Assembly: GCF_011634775.1 (NCBI RefSeq)
Contig: NZ_JAALXT010000008.1
Location: 1 to 64,000, forward strand
Reading direction: 5' to 3'
Length of the DNA: 64,000 nucleotides
From: Thalassoroseus pseudoceratinae
GTDB taxonomy: Bacteria; Planctomycetota; Planctomycetia; Planctomycetales; Planctomycetaceae
Positions 17,753 to 27,528 of the stretch are shown here, piece by piece. A program made the translations under genes and the position numbers. The notes under the pieces were generated by a model, which was not told the origin of the DNA, searched no databases, and saw only the letters and a program-made list of their open reading frames with translations. Each line of letters opens with the position of its first letter. Within the stretch, counting starts at the first letter, position 1.

Positions 17753-18475
17753 TCAAATGAGCGGAAAATGCGGTGGTTGAGTTTGAGACGCCGCGGGCCG
17801 ATGAGTCATTGTCAAATAGTAGCCATCGGGTGACTCAAACCCTGTGACTTCAAAGGGTTCGAGCCGAATCTCGCCGGGAAGTTCAACCCGTTTGAGCGGT
17901 TGGGAAGCCGTCACTACGAACCCCAGTCGCTCGTAAAATCGAATAGCATGCGGATTATCTTGCATCACATGCAACACAATATCCGACGGTTGAAATGTCG
18001 TGTTTGCCCATGCAATGAGATGACCCACCGCCATCGACATTAGCCCCGGTTCGGCATCGGGCACGCCTCGGATGACGTTGTCGAGTTCCATCGTCCGCTG
18101 CGGATTGTGACATCGGGCAAACCCTGCATGACCAATGATCTGCCCCGTCCGATTGACGATTAAGAACAGAATCCGATCCGGCATGTCAAGCAAATGAGTT
18201 CGTAACCAACGGTGAGTTCGTTCCTCAGTGACCTCGAAAAAGGACGGGAATGTTGTGATCGGCTTGCGAAACTTAGTCAATAACCGCACGACGGCAGAGT
18301 CATTGGCATGACATTCACTGACGGGCACGAGAAATCCGCGTTGCCCACCCAAGGAGATCGCCACCGTTAGCAATTCCTCGCGAAGCTGAATTGCCTTCCG
18401 ATGGTCGAAATCCTTCGTAATTTGGCTCTCAAACAGTTCCACAACACGGCCGGAGAGCGACGGAAATGTAATCAT
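17753..18475 (-). CDS. GNAT-family N-acetyltransferase
   Basis: The product has 240 residues. The central part shows the GNAT pattern: FLIVNRTGQIIGHAGFARC, then DNVIRGVPDAEPGLMSMAVG where the acetyl-CoA binding loop is expected, and IVLHVMQDNPHAIRFYERLG, the classical C-terminal motif B. The first ~70 residues and a segment FFEVTEERTHRWLRTHLLD resemble acetyltransferases that act on nucleotide or surface sugars, but the substrate is not certain. It lies about 105 bases upstream of kdsD on the same strand, so envelope sugar modification is possible (inference). It starts with ATG at 18475. Confidence 0.75.
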   Translation of the reverse strand: MITFPSLSGRVVELFESQITKDFDHRKAIQLREELLTVAISLGGQRGFLVPVSECHANDSAVVRLLTKFRKPITTFPSFFEVTEERTHRWLRTHLLDMPDRILFLIVNRTGQIIGHAGFARCHNPQRTMELDNVIRGVPDAEPGLMSMAVGHLIAWANTTFQPSDIVLHVMQDNPHAIRFYERLGFVVTASQPLKRVELPGEIRLEPFEVTGFESPDGYYLTMTHRPAASQTQPPHFPLI

Positions 18476-18755
18476 ATTTGCCTCGGAAGAATACGCGAAG
18501 ACGGGTGTCGTGATGTCATCCTAGAAAGGAGGGCTCACCCTGAGACAGGAGAAACTTCCAGATGCATTAGTAGAAACCCCAAGCCGCGCATGCTCTCCCG
18601 GACCGATGGATTTTTGCATCATTGATCCCTGGACAGGCTTTCCGTAATTCAGCCTTGAACTTGACCCGTGCTATTCTTCTAAGCCACCGCTATACTAGAG
18701 GTGTGACTCGATATCTCAACACTGCTGACGTTCTGATCGTCAAGGCTGGGATCAA

Positions 18756-21700
18756 ATGACTGATTTGCAAACTGTTCCCGTGTGCTGCAATCCTCGCCTG
18801 GGTGGCGTCGGTATCACGGCTCTATTGACTCTCGTGTTGCTGCCGACCATTGGCTACGCGGACGATCAAGCGGATGCCGTTGAAGCCGGCGAAGCCGTGA
18901 TGGAAGACGCTCCGGCAAAGGAACAAGCGGAAGCCAAGCCGGCACCGCAGAAACCCAAACCGGCCGCGAATCCATTGGGGCAGATTTTCCGGGGCATCTT
19001 CGGTCAGAAGCCACCGCAGCAGATTATCCCCCAAAACAAGAACAACCCGAAAGCGCCGCCGCAACAAACACGTCCCGCCGAGGAAGAAGCGGCGACCGAA
19101 GAAGAAGCCGACGAGAAATCGGCTCGTGACCATATCGACTTACGAGCGCCGCACGACCGCGAGTTGGCGAAAGCACTCCGTCGAGCGGAACGGTTCATCG
19201 AATCCGCCAAGGCCACGAATCAAGCCGCCGAGTGGCGAAACGCGATGGACACGTTGGCTCACATTTTGGGTTCCTCGGAAGCCAAACCTCAAGACGCCGA
19301 CTCACTGACCACGAATCTCCCGGTCATCCGGCAAGAAGACGGTCAATGGACCCCCGCCGCCGATGTCGCGAACAAGCTCCTAGGAGAACTCCCGACGGAG
19401 TACCTCAACTTGTATCGTGCCACTTACGGCGGTCGTGCGAGGCAGCTGCTCGACGATGCGATTCAACAAGGGGACGCAGCGGCGATTGGTCAAATCGCGT
19501 TCCGCTATTTCCACACGCCGGCAGGAAAAGAAGCCCTCAATCGGGTGGGCATGTATCATGCGGACCGAGGGGAGTTCGGTTTGGCGGCTCGTTGGTTCGT
19601 GCGGTTGATGAATTCCCAATCGACCATTGCACAGCAGCCACGTTGGCAACTCAAGGCGGCCGCCGTTTTGAGCGCCGCGGGACATCCACTCGCCGATGAA
19701 CTCTTGGAAAAGCTGAAAGAATCGGAGACCCCATTGACGGTGGGTGCGGACGTCGCGGTTGAGCCGCAGGAAATCATCACACAAATTCTGCCCAAACGAA
19801 CAACGTCGCGTGTCCAATCCAATTGGCCGATGCTGCTAGGCAATCCCAGCCGCACGGGCATTGTCGACGGTGACGAACCACTCCTGTTGCCGCGTTGGCA
19901 TCACCCGCTGACGAACTTCGAGCAGGGAGTCGAAAGCATCGAAATGTTAGCGGACGATCTGGTTGATCTCGGCCGTTCTCCGGTGCCCGCTTTCTTCCCG
20001 TTGGCAGTGGATGGAAAGATTCTCTCGCGGACGTTGCGGGGTGTATCCGTGTTCGATGCCGAGAGCGGTGCCGATTTGTGGGAAACCCGTGAAGGACTGT
20101 CGCCCGAACGAATTCTGTCCGGAGTCCGAATCACCAATCGCGCCAGTTTTGCGGTCGGCGGTGGTGCCATTCGGCAAGCCATGGCCTTTCCCACGAATTC
20201 CACAGGGTACTACAACGGCTACAACGCCGACCAAGACAAGCTCACCAGTTTGCTGTTCCGAAACGGCACCTGGGGAGTCATCTCCAGTGATGGTCAGCGG
20301 GTTTATGTTATCGAGGATCATGCCATTCTCTCGAAATATCAGCCAGGCAATACCTGGGCTTTTCGGAATGGCAACACCGATCCGTATCACCGTGATTTCA
20401 CGAGCAACAAGATTGCCGCGTATGACATCAAGTCGGGACGATTGGAATGGGAAATCGGTGGCCAAGCGACCGACGAACCATTCGATCGACGATTGGCGGG
20501 GTGGTACTTCTCCGGTGTTCCCACCCCCGATGGCAACCGACTGCTCGTGATGGGCGAAAAAGAAAACGAAATCTGGCTGTTCGCTTTGGAACCGGAAACC
20601 GGCCGACCGCAATGGTCCCAATTGCTCGCCTTCGCCGACACCGAGATTTCGCACGACTTCGGACGCCGTTGGTGGAACGCCCAACCGTCCGTCAAGGATG
20701 GCGTCATTGTGTGTCCGACCACGATCGGTTGGCTGATCGGTGTGGACCAAACCCAACATGCGATTTTATGGTCGCATCGCTACGATCCGCCCAACACCGG
20801 TCAGCATCTGAATCGCTCGCATCGCAACGAAACCTATATTGTCCCCTCGTCACCGCTCAACGGACGCTGGACACCGTCGGCTCCGGTGATCTCCGGGCGA
20901 CACGTCGTCTTCACCGCTCCCGAAACCCAGAAGGTTGTTTGCCTGGATTTGTTCACAGGAAAACCGAATTGGCAACGGAATCGAGACAACGACTTGTACT
21001 TGGCGGGTGTCTTTGACGACCAAGCCGTCTTCGTTGGCAAAACGCAGATGCGGGCTCAGAACATCACGACCGGCGAAACCGTTTGGACACTCGCATATAC
21101 CGAGGATGCCAAAGACGAGACCGAACTGATGCGTCCCGCGGGTCATGGGGTGGCGGTCGATGGAATTTACCATCTGCCGTTGCTGTCGAGGCAATTGCTG
21201 TCGGTTGAGTTGGGAACCGGAAAAATCCGATCGCGACTGTTCCTCCCAGAAGATCATCCGGCTCTTGGAAACTTATTGATGCATCGTGGGTTGCTTGTGT
21301 CCGCTGGTCCGCATGGAATCACGGCATTCGAGCAACGCGACTCAGTTCGGTTGGCGATTCAAACGCGGCTGAAAGCCAACCCGATCGATGCCTGGGCGTT
21401 GTTGCGGCAAGGCGAGATTGAACTGTTGCATCACGACCACCAAGCCGCCTGGGAACTTCTGCAAAGGCTTGACTCAACGCAACTTTCCGCTGCGGATCAA
21501 ACTCGATGGACTGAAGCCACGGTGTCTGCGGTTTCGCACCTCATCCGCGAGAACCTCGAAGGTGCCGACACGGAATTCGCGGCTCTCGAAGAACTCGCAG
21601 AGACTCATCCAAAGCATCGACGTCTTGTGCAACAACTTGCCGCCGAACGGTTCCGTGCCCGAGGCGATGTCAGTTCCGCGTTCCACGCGTACTTGAGCCT

Positions 21701-23642
21701 TGCCGATTCGACTCACGGTGAACTTGTGCCTCGCAACGATGACCGCGATGTGCGAGTTCGACTCTCACAATGGTTGGCCGGACGATTGGCAATGCTCTGG
21801 CGAGAGAGTTCCGAAGCCGATCGGAAACAATTGGACGATTTGGTCCGCGTACATGCGGACAAGCTCTGGCAAACCGATGACACGCCAAAGTCGTTCGATC
21901 GAGCCGAAAAGTTCTTGGACCTATTCCGGTTCCATCCACTCGCCAACGCGATCCGTGGAGAACTCGCGACACGTTACGCCGACAACGGCCAATTGGGAAA
22001 TGCAGAACTTCATCTGCGTCGGCTCATGCAAAGCAACGACAAAGAGACTTCCCTCGCAGCGTTCGCACAACTTGCTAGTCGGTTCGAGCAGGCCGGATTA
22101 CCCGCCGATGCCGCCACGGTTCGTCAGCAACAGTACCGCCGCTTCCCGGAAAGCACGCCCGCTGATCAAGCCGACCAAACGCCAACACAGGCGTTCAACA
22201 CACCGGTGTCTTGGTCGGATCAAAGTGTGTCGCTGGAAATGATGAGTTCCTACTACTCATCGAATGAAGCCGCCCGTGTGCTGACTTCCCCGCCCTATCG
22301 GATGCCCTGCTTACAGCAATCGCGTTGGGAATTTCAGTATCAATATCAACAACTCGTACAAAAAAGTCTCCGAAGCGGTGAGGTCGAATGGATCGTCCCG
22401 CTGAAAATTCAGAACGGTGCACCAAGCCATAGCATGATCTCATCCGAAGTGGTGGGATCGATGATGTTCCTCGTGCACGGCGATGTCGTCCATGCCCTTT
22501 CCCCGCTGGAGAAACGAATCCTGTGGACACACGCCTTGGACCTTCGTGGTAGCAATAGCAGTCGCCGTTCGGTCAATCGAACTTCGATCCAAGCCATGCA
22601 AACCGGCAGTTCGTTCTCGAATAGTTCCAGTGTCCGTCAAAGGGCGTATGGTGGCGGGATGTTGGCGGTTGCGAACAGTGAATACGTTTGCGTATACGGT
22701 CGCCGTTCGATCTCCGTTCTCGATGCCCTCACCGGCGAAGTGCGTTGGGTCCGTGACCGTGTGCCGTCCCGGTCGGTGGTCTACGGCACGGATGAGGTCG
22801 TGCTGCTTGTGCCGCAGAACAGTACCGAAATCCAAGCCTACTCAGCGTTCGATGGTCGCAAGATCGACTTGAGAAACGCGCAGGCAGTCGTGAATAAATT
22901 GGTCCACACAACGGGTCGTCATCTCATCGTTTCCGAGCGGCGAACGTCGGCGAGCCTCTTGGGGTTGTCTGGTGCGAAGGCGTCCATCAAAGCGATTGAA
23001 CCCGAAACGTCGAAAGTCAGTTGGCAACGAACCTTCCCCGAATCGACCTACTTTTCCACCACCGAAGACGGTTACTTGGCCGCTGTGCAGGCCACTGGCG
23101 ATCTGAGCATGATCGACATGGAAACCGGCTTCGTGCAGAAATTTGAATCGTTTCCATCGGAATGGTTGCAAAGTTTGACCGAGCGATTCTTAGTCGTGGA
23201 CTCGCATCAGGTTTACTTGTTCCTCAACAAACGCAGCCGAAACCACGTGTATTTCTCGTCGCAACTCAAACAGTTCCGCATGAACGGTCGGTTCATCGTG
23301 TTTGATCGGCAAACCGGCAAGCGAAAGTGGGATTCTGAAGTCAGCGATACCGTTTGTATCGTCGAGGAACTTCCCAATCTGCCGCTGCTGATGTTCTTCT
23401 CGGCCAAGTACCAGAAGAAGGGGAACTTCGGGTATTACTCGACCAAACTGACCGTTTACGACAAACACACCGGTTGGAAAGTCGCGGACCACGACTGGGC
23501 CACGAATTCGTCCGGTTTTCGGTCGTTGGAAGTCGATTTGAAGGACAAGCGAATCGAATTGGTGACTTACAACATGCGAATTCAAATGCAGGCCAAACCC
23601 CGTCCACCGGCGAAAGCCGAGGACGTCGGCACGGGTGAATAA
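18756..23642 (+). CDS. giant secreted PQQ-type beta-propeller / tetratricopeptide-like protein
   Basis: The product has 1,628 residues. A signal-peptide-like hydrophobic stretch (about 17-34, ending GYADDQ) is followed by a Pro/Glu/Lys-rich low-complexity linker to about residue 125. PQQ/BamB-like strands then recur: GKILSRTLRGVSVFDAESGA, VVCLDLFTGKPNWQRNRDND, ITTGETVWTLAY. A helical, tetratricopeptide-like middle (about 870-1140, LRQGEIELLHHDHQAAWELL) separates two propellers. The second starts near ISSEVVGSMMFLVHGD and includes SVLDALTGEVRWVRDR. No methanol-dehydrogenase catalytic motif was seen, so I favour a structural or scaffold role in the periplasm or on the surface over an enzyme. 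A poor promoter candidate upstream has TATACT at 18691. It stands alone, with 131 bases before the next gene. Confidence 0.85.
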   Translation: MTDLQTVPVCCNPRLGGVGITALLTLVLLPTIGYADDQADAVEAGEAVMEDAPAKEQAEAKPAPQKPKPAANPLGQIFRGIFGQKPPQQIIPQNKNNPKAPPQQTRPAEEEAATEEEADEKSARDHIDLRAPHDRELAKALRRAERFIESAKATNQAAEWRNAMDTLAHILGSSEAKPQDADSLTTNLPVIRQEDGQWTPAADVANKLLGELPTEYLNLYRATYGGRARQLLDDAIQQGDAAAIGQIAFRYFHTPAGKEALNRVGMYHADRGEFGLAARWFVRLMNSQSTIAQQPRWQLKAAAVLSAAGHPLADELLEKLKESETPLTVGADVAVEPQEIITQILPKRTTSRVQSNWPMLLGNPSRTGIVDGDEPLLLPRWHHPLTNFEQGVESIEMLADDLVDLGRSPVPAFFPLAVDGKILSRTLRGVSVFDAESGADLWETREGLSPERILSGVRITNRASFAVGGGAIRQAMAFPTNSTGYYNGYNADQDKLTSLLFRNGTWGVISSDGQRVYVIEDHAILSKYQPGNTWAFRNGNTDPYHRDFTSNKIAAYDIKSGRLEWEIGGQATDEPFDRRLAGWYFSGVPTPDGNRLLVMGEKENEIWLFALEPETGRPQWSQLLAFADTEISHDFGRRWWNAQPSVKDGVIVCPTTIGWLIGVDQTQHAILWSHRYDPPNTGQHLNRSHRNETYIVPSSPLNGRWTPSAPVISGRHVVFTAPETQKVVCLDLFTGKPNWQRNRDNDLYLAGVFDDQAVFVGKTQMRAQNITTGETVWTLAYTEDAKDETELMRPAGHGVAVDGIYHLPLLSRQLLSVELGTGKIRSRLFLPEDHPALGNLLMHRGLLVSAGPHGITAFEQRDSVRLAIQTRLKANPIDAWALLRQGEIELLHHDHQAAWELLQRLDSTQLSAADQTRWTEATVSAVSHLIRENLEGADTEFAALEELAETHPKHRRLVQQLAAERFRARGDVSSAFHAYLSLADSTHGELVPRNDDRDVRVRLSQWLAGRLAMLWRESSEADRKQLDDLVRVHADKLWQTDDTPKSFDRAEKFLDLFRFHPLANAIRGELATRYADNGQLGNAELHLRRLMQSNDKETSLAAFAQLASRFEQAGLPADAATVRQQQYRRFPESTPADQADQTPTQAFNTPVSWSDQSVSLEMMSSYYSSNEAARVLTSPPYRMPCLQQSRWEFQYQYQQLVQKSLRSGEVEWIVPLKIQNGAPSHSMISSEVVGSMMFLVHGDVVHALSPLEKRILWTHALDLRGSNSSRRSVNRTSIQAMQTGSSFSNSSSVRQRAYGGGMLAVANSEYVCVYGRRSISVLDALTGEVRWVRDRVPSRSVVYGTDEVVLLVPQNSTEIQAYSAFDGRKIDLRNAQAVVNKLVHTTGRHLIVSERRTSASLLGLSGAKASIKAIEPETSKVSWQRTFPESTYFSTTEDGYLAAVQATGDLSMIDMETGFVQKFESFPSEWLQSLTERFLVVDSHQVYLFLNKRSRNHVYFSSQLKQFRMNGRFIVFDRQTGKRKWDSEVSDTVCIVEELPNLPLLMFFSAKYQKKGNFGYYSTKLTVYDKHTGWKVADHDWATNSSGFRSLEVDLKDKRIELVTYNMRIQMQAKPRPPAKAEDVGTGE

Positions 23643-23773
23643 GTCTTTCCCATCAACATCGGTGTATGCTAGCGAAGAATCCACCACTTCGAGTATGCTT
23701 TGAATGATCGGTGCCGGATTCGCTCGTCCGGCGACATTCATCTTCATGAAACAAAGCGAACTCGCTATCGACT

Positions 23774-24670
23774 ATGCGTGACTTCGAATACGCCCGCCCG
23801 ACAACTCTGGCCGACGCACTGAACCTGATTGCCACTCACAATGGGCAATCGCGATTGCTCGCCGGCGGGACCGACCTCATTGACCATATCCGAATGGAGC
23901 GACTCACCCCCGATTGGGTGATCGACATCAAATCGGTTCCCGAGCTGAACCGGCTGGAAGCCGATGACACGGGTTTCCACCTCGGTGCCGCGGTGCCCTG
24001 TTGGCGGATCAAACAAGACGAAACGATCTGCAATAGCTACTCGGCACTGGCGGATAGTTGCCGGATCATCGGGGGAATTCAAATCCAGAACCGGGCTTCG
24101 GTCGGCGGCAACTTGTGCAACTCTGGTCCCGCTGCGGACAGCACTCCGTCACTCATCGCCCTGAACGCCACCTGCGTGATTGACGGCGTGCACGGACGAC
24201 GTGAAGTCGCGGTGGAAGAATTCTGTACCGGCCCCGGAAAAAACGTGCTTGATCCGGGTGAAATCTTGTTGGAGCTTCGGTTTCCGACGGCCCTTCCCTG
24301 GTCAGGTTCGCATTATCGCCGGTTCATTCCACGAAACGAAATGGACATCGCCAGTGTGAGTGTCGGAGCCTGGGTTCAACTCAACGAAAGTGGCGAGCGA
24401 TTCGAAGCGGTTCGCGTCGCCATGGGAGCCGTGGCACCAACACCGCTTTACGTGCCGGAAATCAGCGACGAACTCGCTGGTCAAAGCGTTTCCGAAGAAA
24501 CCATTCAGCGAGCGGCCGTCTTGGCGACGGCCGCGGCGCAGCCGATCGACGATATGCGGGGAACTGTCGAATTCCGCAAACACGTCAGCGGCGTCCTCAC
24601 GCGACGAGTGCTCACCGAAGCCGTCGAACGTGCCCGCACCGGCCAGGTGCAATTCCACGTTCCCGGCTAA
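23774..24670 (+). CDS. molybdenum hydroxylase, FAD-binding subunit (CoxM/XdhB-like)
   Basis: The product has 298 residues. The FAD-binding PCMH-type fold is shown by LLAGGTDLIDHIRMERL near the start and by IQIQNRASVGGNLCNSGPAA, the characteristic FAD-pyrophosphate loop of this family. RFIPRNEMDIASVSVGAW begins the C-terminal CO-dehydrogenase-flavoprotein domain. In the heterotrimer it passes electrons from the 2Fe-2S subunit to an acceptor. It begins at ATG 23774 and is followed by the 2Fe-2S and molybdopterin subunits in the order M-S-L, as in cox operons. The substrate class cannot be decided from this subunit. Confidence 0.92.
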   Translation: MRDFEYARPTTLADALNLIATHNGQSRLLAGGTDLIDHIRMERLTPDWVIDIKSVPELNRLEADDTGFHLGAAVPCWRIKQDETICNSYSALADSCRIIGGIQIQNRASVGGNLCNSGPAADSTPSLIALNATCVIDGVHGRREVAVEEFCTGPGKNVLDPGEILLELRFPTALPWSGSHYRRFIPRNEMDIASVSVGAWVQLNESGERFEAVRVAMGAVAPTPLYVPEISDELAGQSVSEETIQRAAVLATAAAQPIDDMRGTVEFRKHVSGVLTRRVLTEAVERARTGQVQFHVPG

Positions 24671-24723
24671 TGACGTCGCAAGTTTGAATTCAGCAAGACT
24701 GTTCCCATCACGAAGGAACTCCG

Positions 24724-25218
24724 GTGGCCAAAAAACGAATTGTCAGTTTCACATTGAATGGACGAGTGGAAGAGTTTCTCTGTCTTCCTCGGCAAACGCT
24801 CTTGGAAGTGCTGCGAGACAACCTCAACCAGACCGGCACAAAAGAAGGTTGCTCCAACGGCAACTGCGGAGCCTGCACCGTGCTCATCGACGGTCGTCCG
24901 ATCGACAGCTGTTTGGTGCTGGCGGTGGAAGCCGAAGGCGCAAAAATCGAAACGATTGAAGGTGTCGCGAAATCGGGTGAATTGCATCCACTTCAGCAAG
25001 CGTTTCTCGAAGACGCGGCATTGCAATGCGGCATCTGCACACCAGGTTTCATCATGTCCGCGAAAGCGTTATTGGATGAAACTCTCAAGCCGACCGAGGA
25101 ACAAATCCGATTTGGACTCGCCGGAAACCTCTGCCGATGCACCGGTTACGACAAGATCGTCAAAGCCGTACAACATGCTGCCGAAACTCGCAATCAAATG
25201 ATCGCTGAGGACCAATAA
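24724..25218 (+). CDS. molybdenum hydroxylase, 2Fe-2S subunit (CoxS/XdhC-like)
   Basis: The product has 164 residues from GTG 24724. The plant-type ferredoxin motif is CSNGNCGACTVLIDGRPIDS with ligands Cys43, Cys48, Cys51 and Cys63. The second, helical cluster is held by Cys102, Cys105, Cys137 and Cys139 (QCGICTPGF and NLCRCTGYDKI). All eight ligands are present, so both clusters should form. It relays electrons from the molybdenum centre to FAD. It sits 53 bases after the FAD subunit and 2 bases before the Mo subunit, consistent with one transcript. Confidence 0.95.
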   Translation: MAKKRIVSFTLNGRVEEFLCLPRQTLLEVLRDNLNQTGTKEGCSNGNCGACTVLIDGRPIDSCLVLAVEAEGAKIETIEGVAKSGELHPLQQAFLEDAALQCGICTPGFIMSAKALLDETLKPTEEQIRFGLAGNLCRCTGYDKIVKAVQHAAETRNQMIAEDQ

Positions 25219-25220
25219 TC

Positions 25221-27524
25221 ATGTCGACAGTCGAACAACCGCAGACCACGAATGGAAAATACAAGGTCATCGGGACGCGACCGATTCGGCACGATGGTGT
25301 CGATAAAGTCACCGGCCGCGCCCAATACGGAGCCGACTTGCGTTTGCAAGGTACTCTCCGGGGGGCCATTCTCCGCAGTCCACACGCCCATGCGCGGATT
25401 CGTTCCATCGACACATCCGCCGCCGCGAAACTGCCGGGTGTGCACGCCGTCATGACCTCCGCGGATCTTCCGACGATCGAACACAAAGTCGAAGATCTCG
25501 GCGAAGGCATGTTCGATATGCAAGACCTCTCGAAGAACGTCTTGGCGACCGACAAAGTCTTGTACCGGGGTCATGCCGTCGCTGCGGTTGCGGCCGACGA
25601 CGTTCATATCGCCTTGGAAGCCATCAAGCTGATTCAAGTCGATTACGAACCGCTTCCGCCCGTGCTCGATGTCCGTGAAGCGTGCCAAGACGGTGCCCCC
25701 ATCTTGCACGAAGAACTACGGATGAGCGGTTTCGCCGACGCCAACGAACCGGAAGACCGCCCCACCAACATCGCCAAGAAATTCTTGCACGAAAAAGGCG
25801 ACTTGGAAGCCGGTTTCGCGGAAGCTGATATCGTCGTCGAACGCGAATTCACAACGTCCACGGTCCATCAAGGCTATATCGAACCACATACCGCAACGGC
25901 CATGTGGAATTCCGATGGCAATCTGACGGTTTGGACGAGCACGCAAGGTTCGTTCACCGTTCGAGCCCAACTGGCGGGCTTGCTGGAGATTCCGCTCGCG
26001 AAAATCAAAGTTGTGCCGATGGAGATCGGCGGCGGGTTCGGTGGGAAGATCTCTGTGTATCTTCAACCGGTGGCGGCGGTGCTGTCCCGAATGACCGGGC
26101 GTCCCGTGCAATTCACCATGGACCGCACGGAAGTTCTCGAGGCAACCGGACCGACCCCCGGTTCCTGGATGAAAGTCAAACTTGGTGCCACGCGGGATGG
26201 CCAACTGACCGCCGGCGAAGCGGAAATCTATTTCGAAGCCGGTGCGTTTCCTGGTTCTCCCGTTGGTGCGGGGGCAATGTGTGTGTTTGCCTGCTACGAC
26301 TTACCACACGGCCGCGTCACAGGTTACGACGTGTGCGTGAACAAACCGGCCACGAAAGCGTACCGAGCCCCCGGTTCGACACAGGTGGCCTTCGCGACCG
26401 AGAGCGTCGTCGATGAAATTTGTCGAGAACTCAATCTCGATCCTCTCGAATTCCGCATCAAAAATGCTGCCAAGGAAAGTACACGACGGATCGACGGACC
26501 GGTTTACTCCCGCATCGGTATGCAGGAAAGCGTAGAAGCGGCTCAAGAAAGTGACCATTGGAAGTCGTCACTCGATCGAGGCGAGTCTTCATCGGAAATC
26601 CGGCGTGGTCGCGGAGTTGCTTCGGGATTCTGGTTCAATGCCGGACTGAAGTCGGCTGTGTCCGCTAGCGTGAATTCCGATGGTTCGGTTTCGCTGGTGG
26701 AAGGTTCCACCGACATCGGTGGTTCCCGAGCGAGCATTGCGATGCAACTTGCTGAGACAATCGGTCTGCAAGCCGAAGACATTCGCCCCGCCGTCGTCGA
26801 CACCGACTCGATCGGCTATACCGACGTCACCGGCGGCAGTCGTGTGACATACGCCACCGGTTGGGCCGCTTACGAAGCTGGACTGGATATTCGGCGTCAG
26901 TTCACCGAACGAGCCGCCATCATTTGGGATTGTCCGACCGACGAAGTCCAATACGATGACGGCACATGGCGGGGTCCGGATAATCAATCACTGTCCTTCC
27001 AGGAAATTGCCGCTCAGATCAATTCAACCGGCGGACCGGTCATCGGGCATGGCACGTCCGATCATGATGAACCCGGCGGAGCGTTCGCGACGCATGTGGT
27101 GGATGTGGAAGTCGATATCGAAACCGGCAAGGTGCAAATTATTCGCTACACCGCCACGCAGGATGTCGGTACGGCGATTCACCCAAGCTATGTCGAAGGG
27201 CAAATGCAAGGTGGGGCCGTGCAGGGCATTGGCTGGGCACTCAACGAGGAATATTGGTACGACGCCACCGGCGTGATGCGGAACAATAGTTTGCTCGACT
27301 ACCGAATGCCAACATGCTATGACCTACCGATGATTGAAACGATCATCGTCGAAGTGCCGAACCCCGGTCATCCGTATGGCGTCCGAGGTGTGGGTGAAGT
27401 TCCGATTGCTCCGCCACCAGCCGCAATCGCCAACGCCATTCAAGATGCGATTGGCGTCCGAATGCGCCATCTTCCGATGTCGCCACCGCATGTATTGCAC
27501 GAGATTTTAAAGTCATCGGTGTAG
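25221..27524 (+). CDS. molybdenum hydroxylase, molybdopterin-binding catalytic subunit (xanthine dehydrogenase family)
   Basis: The product has 767 residues. An N-terminal aldehyde oxidase/xanthine dehydrogenase a/b hammerhead domain is visible (GRAQYGADLRLQGTLRGAIL, then the hammerhead VDYEPLPPVLD). The Mo-cofactor domain has EIGGGFGGKISVYLQP and KAYRAPGSTQVAFATE, and the conserved base-providing glutamate in VRGVGEVPIAPP (Glu726). The loop reads AYRAPGS rather than the AYXCSFR loop of form I CO dehydrogenase, so this is not a canonical CO oxidiser. A purine, aldehyde or aromatic hydroxylase is more likely. It would be a cytoplasmic heterotrimer with the two upstream genes. No XdhC-type maturation factor is seen in the window. 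Confidence 0.93.
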   Translation: MSTVEQPQTTNGKYKVIGTRPIRHDGVDKVTGRAQYGADLRLQGTLRGAILRSPHAHARIRSIDTSAAAKLPGVHAVMTSADLPTIEHKVEDLGEGMFDMQDLSKNVLATDKVLYRGHAVAAVAADDVHIALEAIKLIQVDYEPLPPVLDVREACQDGAPILHEELRMSGFADANEPEDRPTNIAKKFLHEKGDLEAGFAEADIVVEREFTTSTVHQGYIEPHTATAMWNSDGNLTVWTSTQGSFTVRAQLAGLLEIPLAKIKVVPMEIGGGFGGKISVYLQPVAAVLSRMTGRPVQFTMDRTEVLEATGPTPGSWMKVKLGATRDGQLTAGEAEIYFEAGAFPGSPVGAGAMCVFACYDLPHGRVTGYDVCVNKPATKAYRAPGSTQVAFATESVVDEICRELNLDPLEFRIKNAAKESTRRIDGPVYSRIGMQESVEAAQESDHWKSSLDRGESSSEIRRGRGVASGFWFNAGLKSAVSASVNSDGSVSLVEGSTDIGGSRASIAMQLAETIGLQAEDIRPAVVDTDSIGYTDVTGGSRVTYATGWAAYEAGLDIRRQFTERAAIIWDCPTDEVQYDDGTWRGPDNQSLSFQEIAAQINSTGGPVIGHGTSDHDEPGGAFATHVVDVEVDIETGKVQIIRYTATQDVGTAIHPSYVEGQMQGGAVQGIGWALNEEYWYDATGVMRNNSLLDYRMPTCYDLPMIETIIVEVPNPGHPYGVRGVGEVPIAPPPAAIANAIQDAIGVRMRHLPMSPPHVLHEILKSSV

Positions 27525-27528
27525 TTTG

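Noticed and set aside
18661-18696. Possible promoter TTGACC ... TATACT before the PQQ gene
   Set aside because: Spacing of 24 bases is too long for sigma70; only the -10-like TATACT is good.
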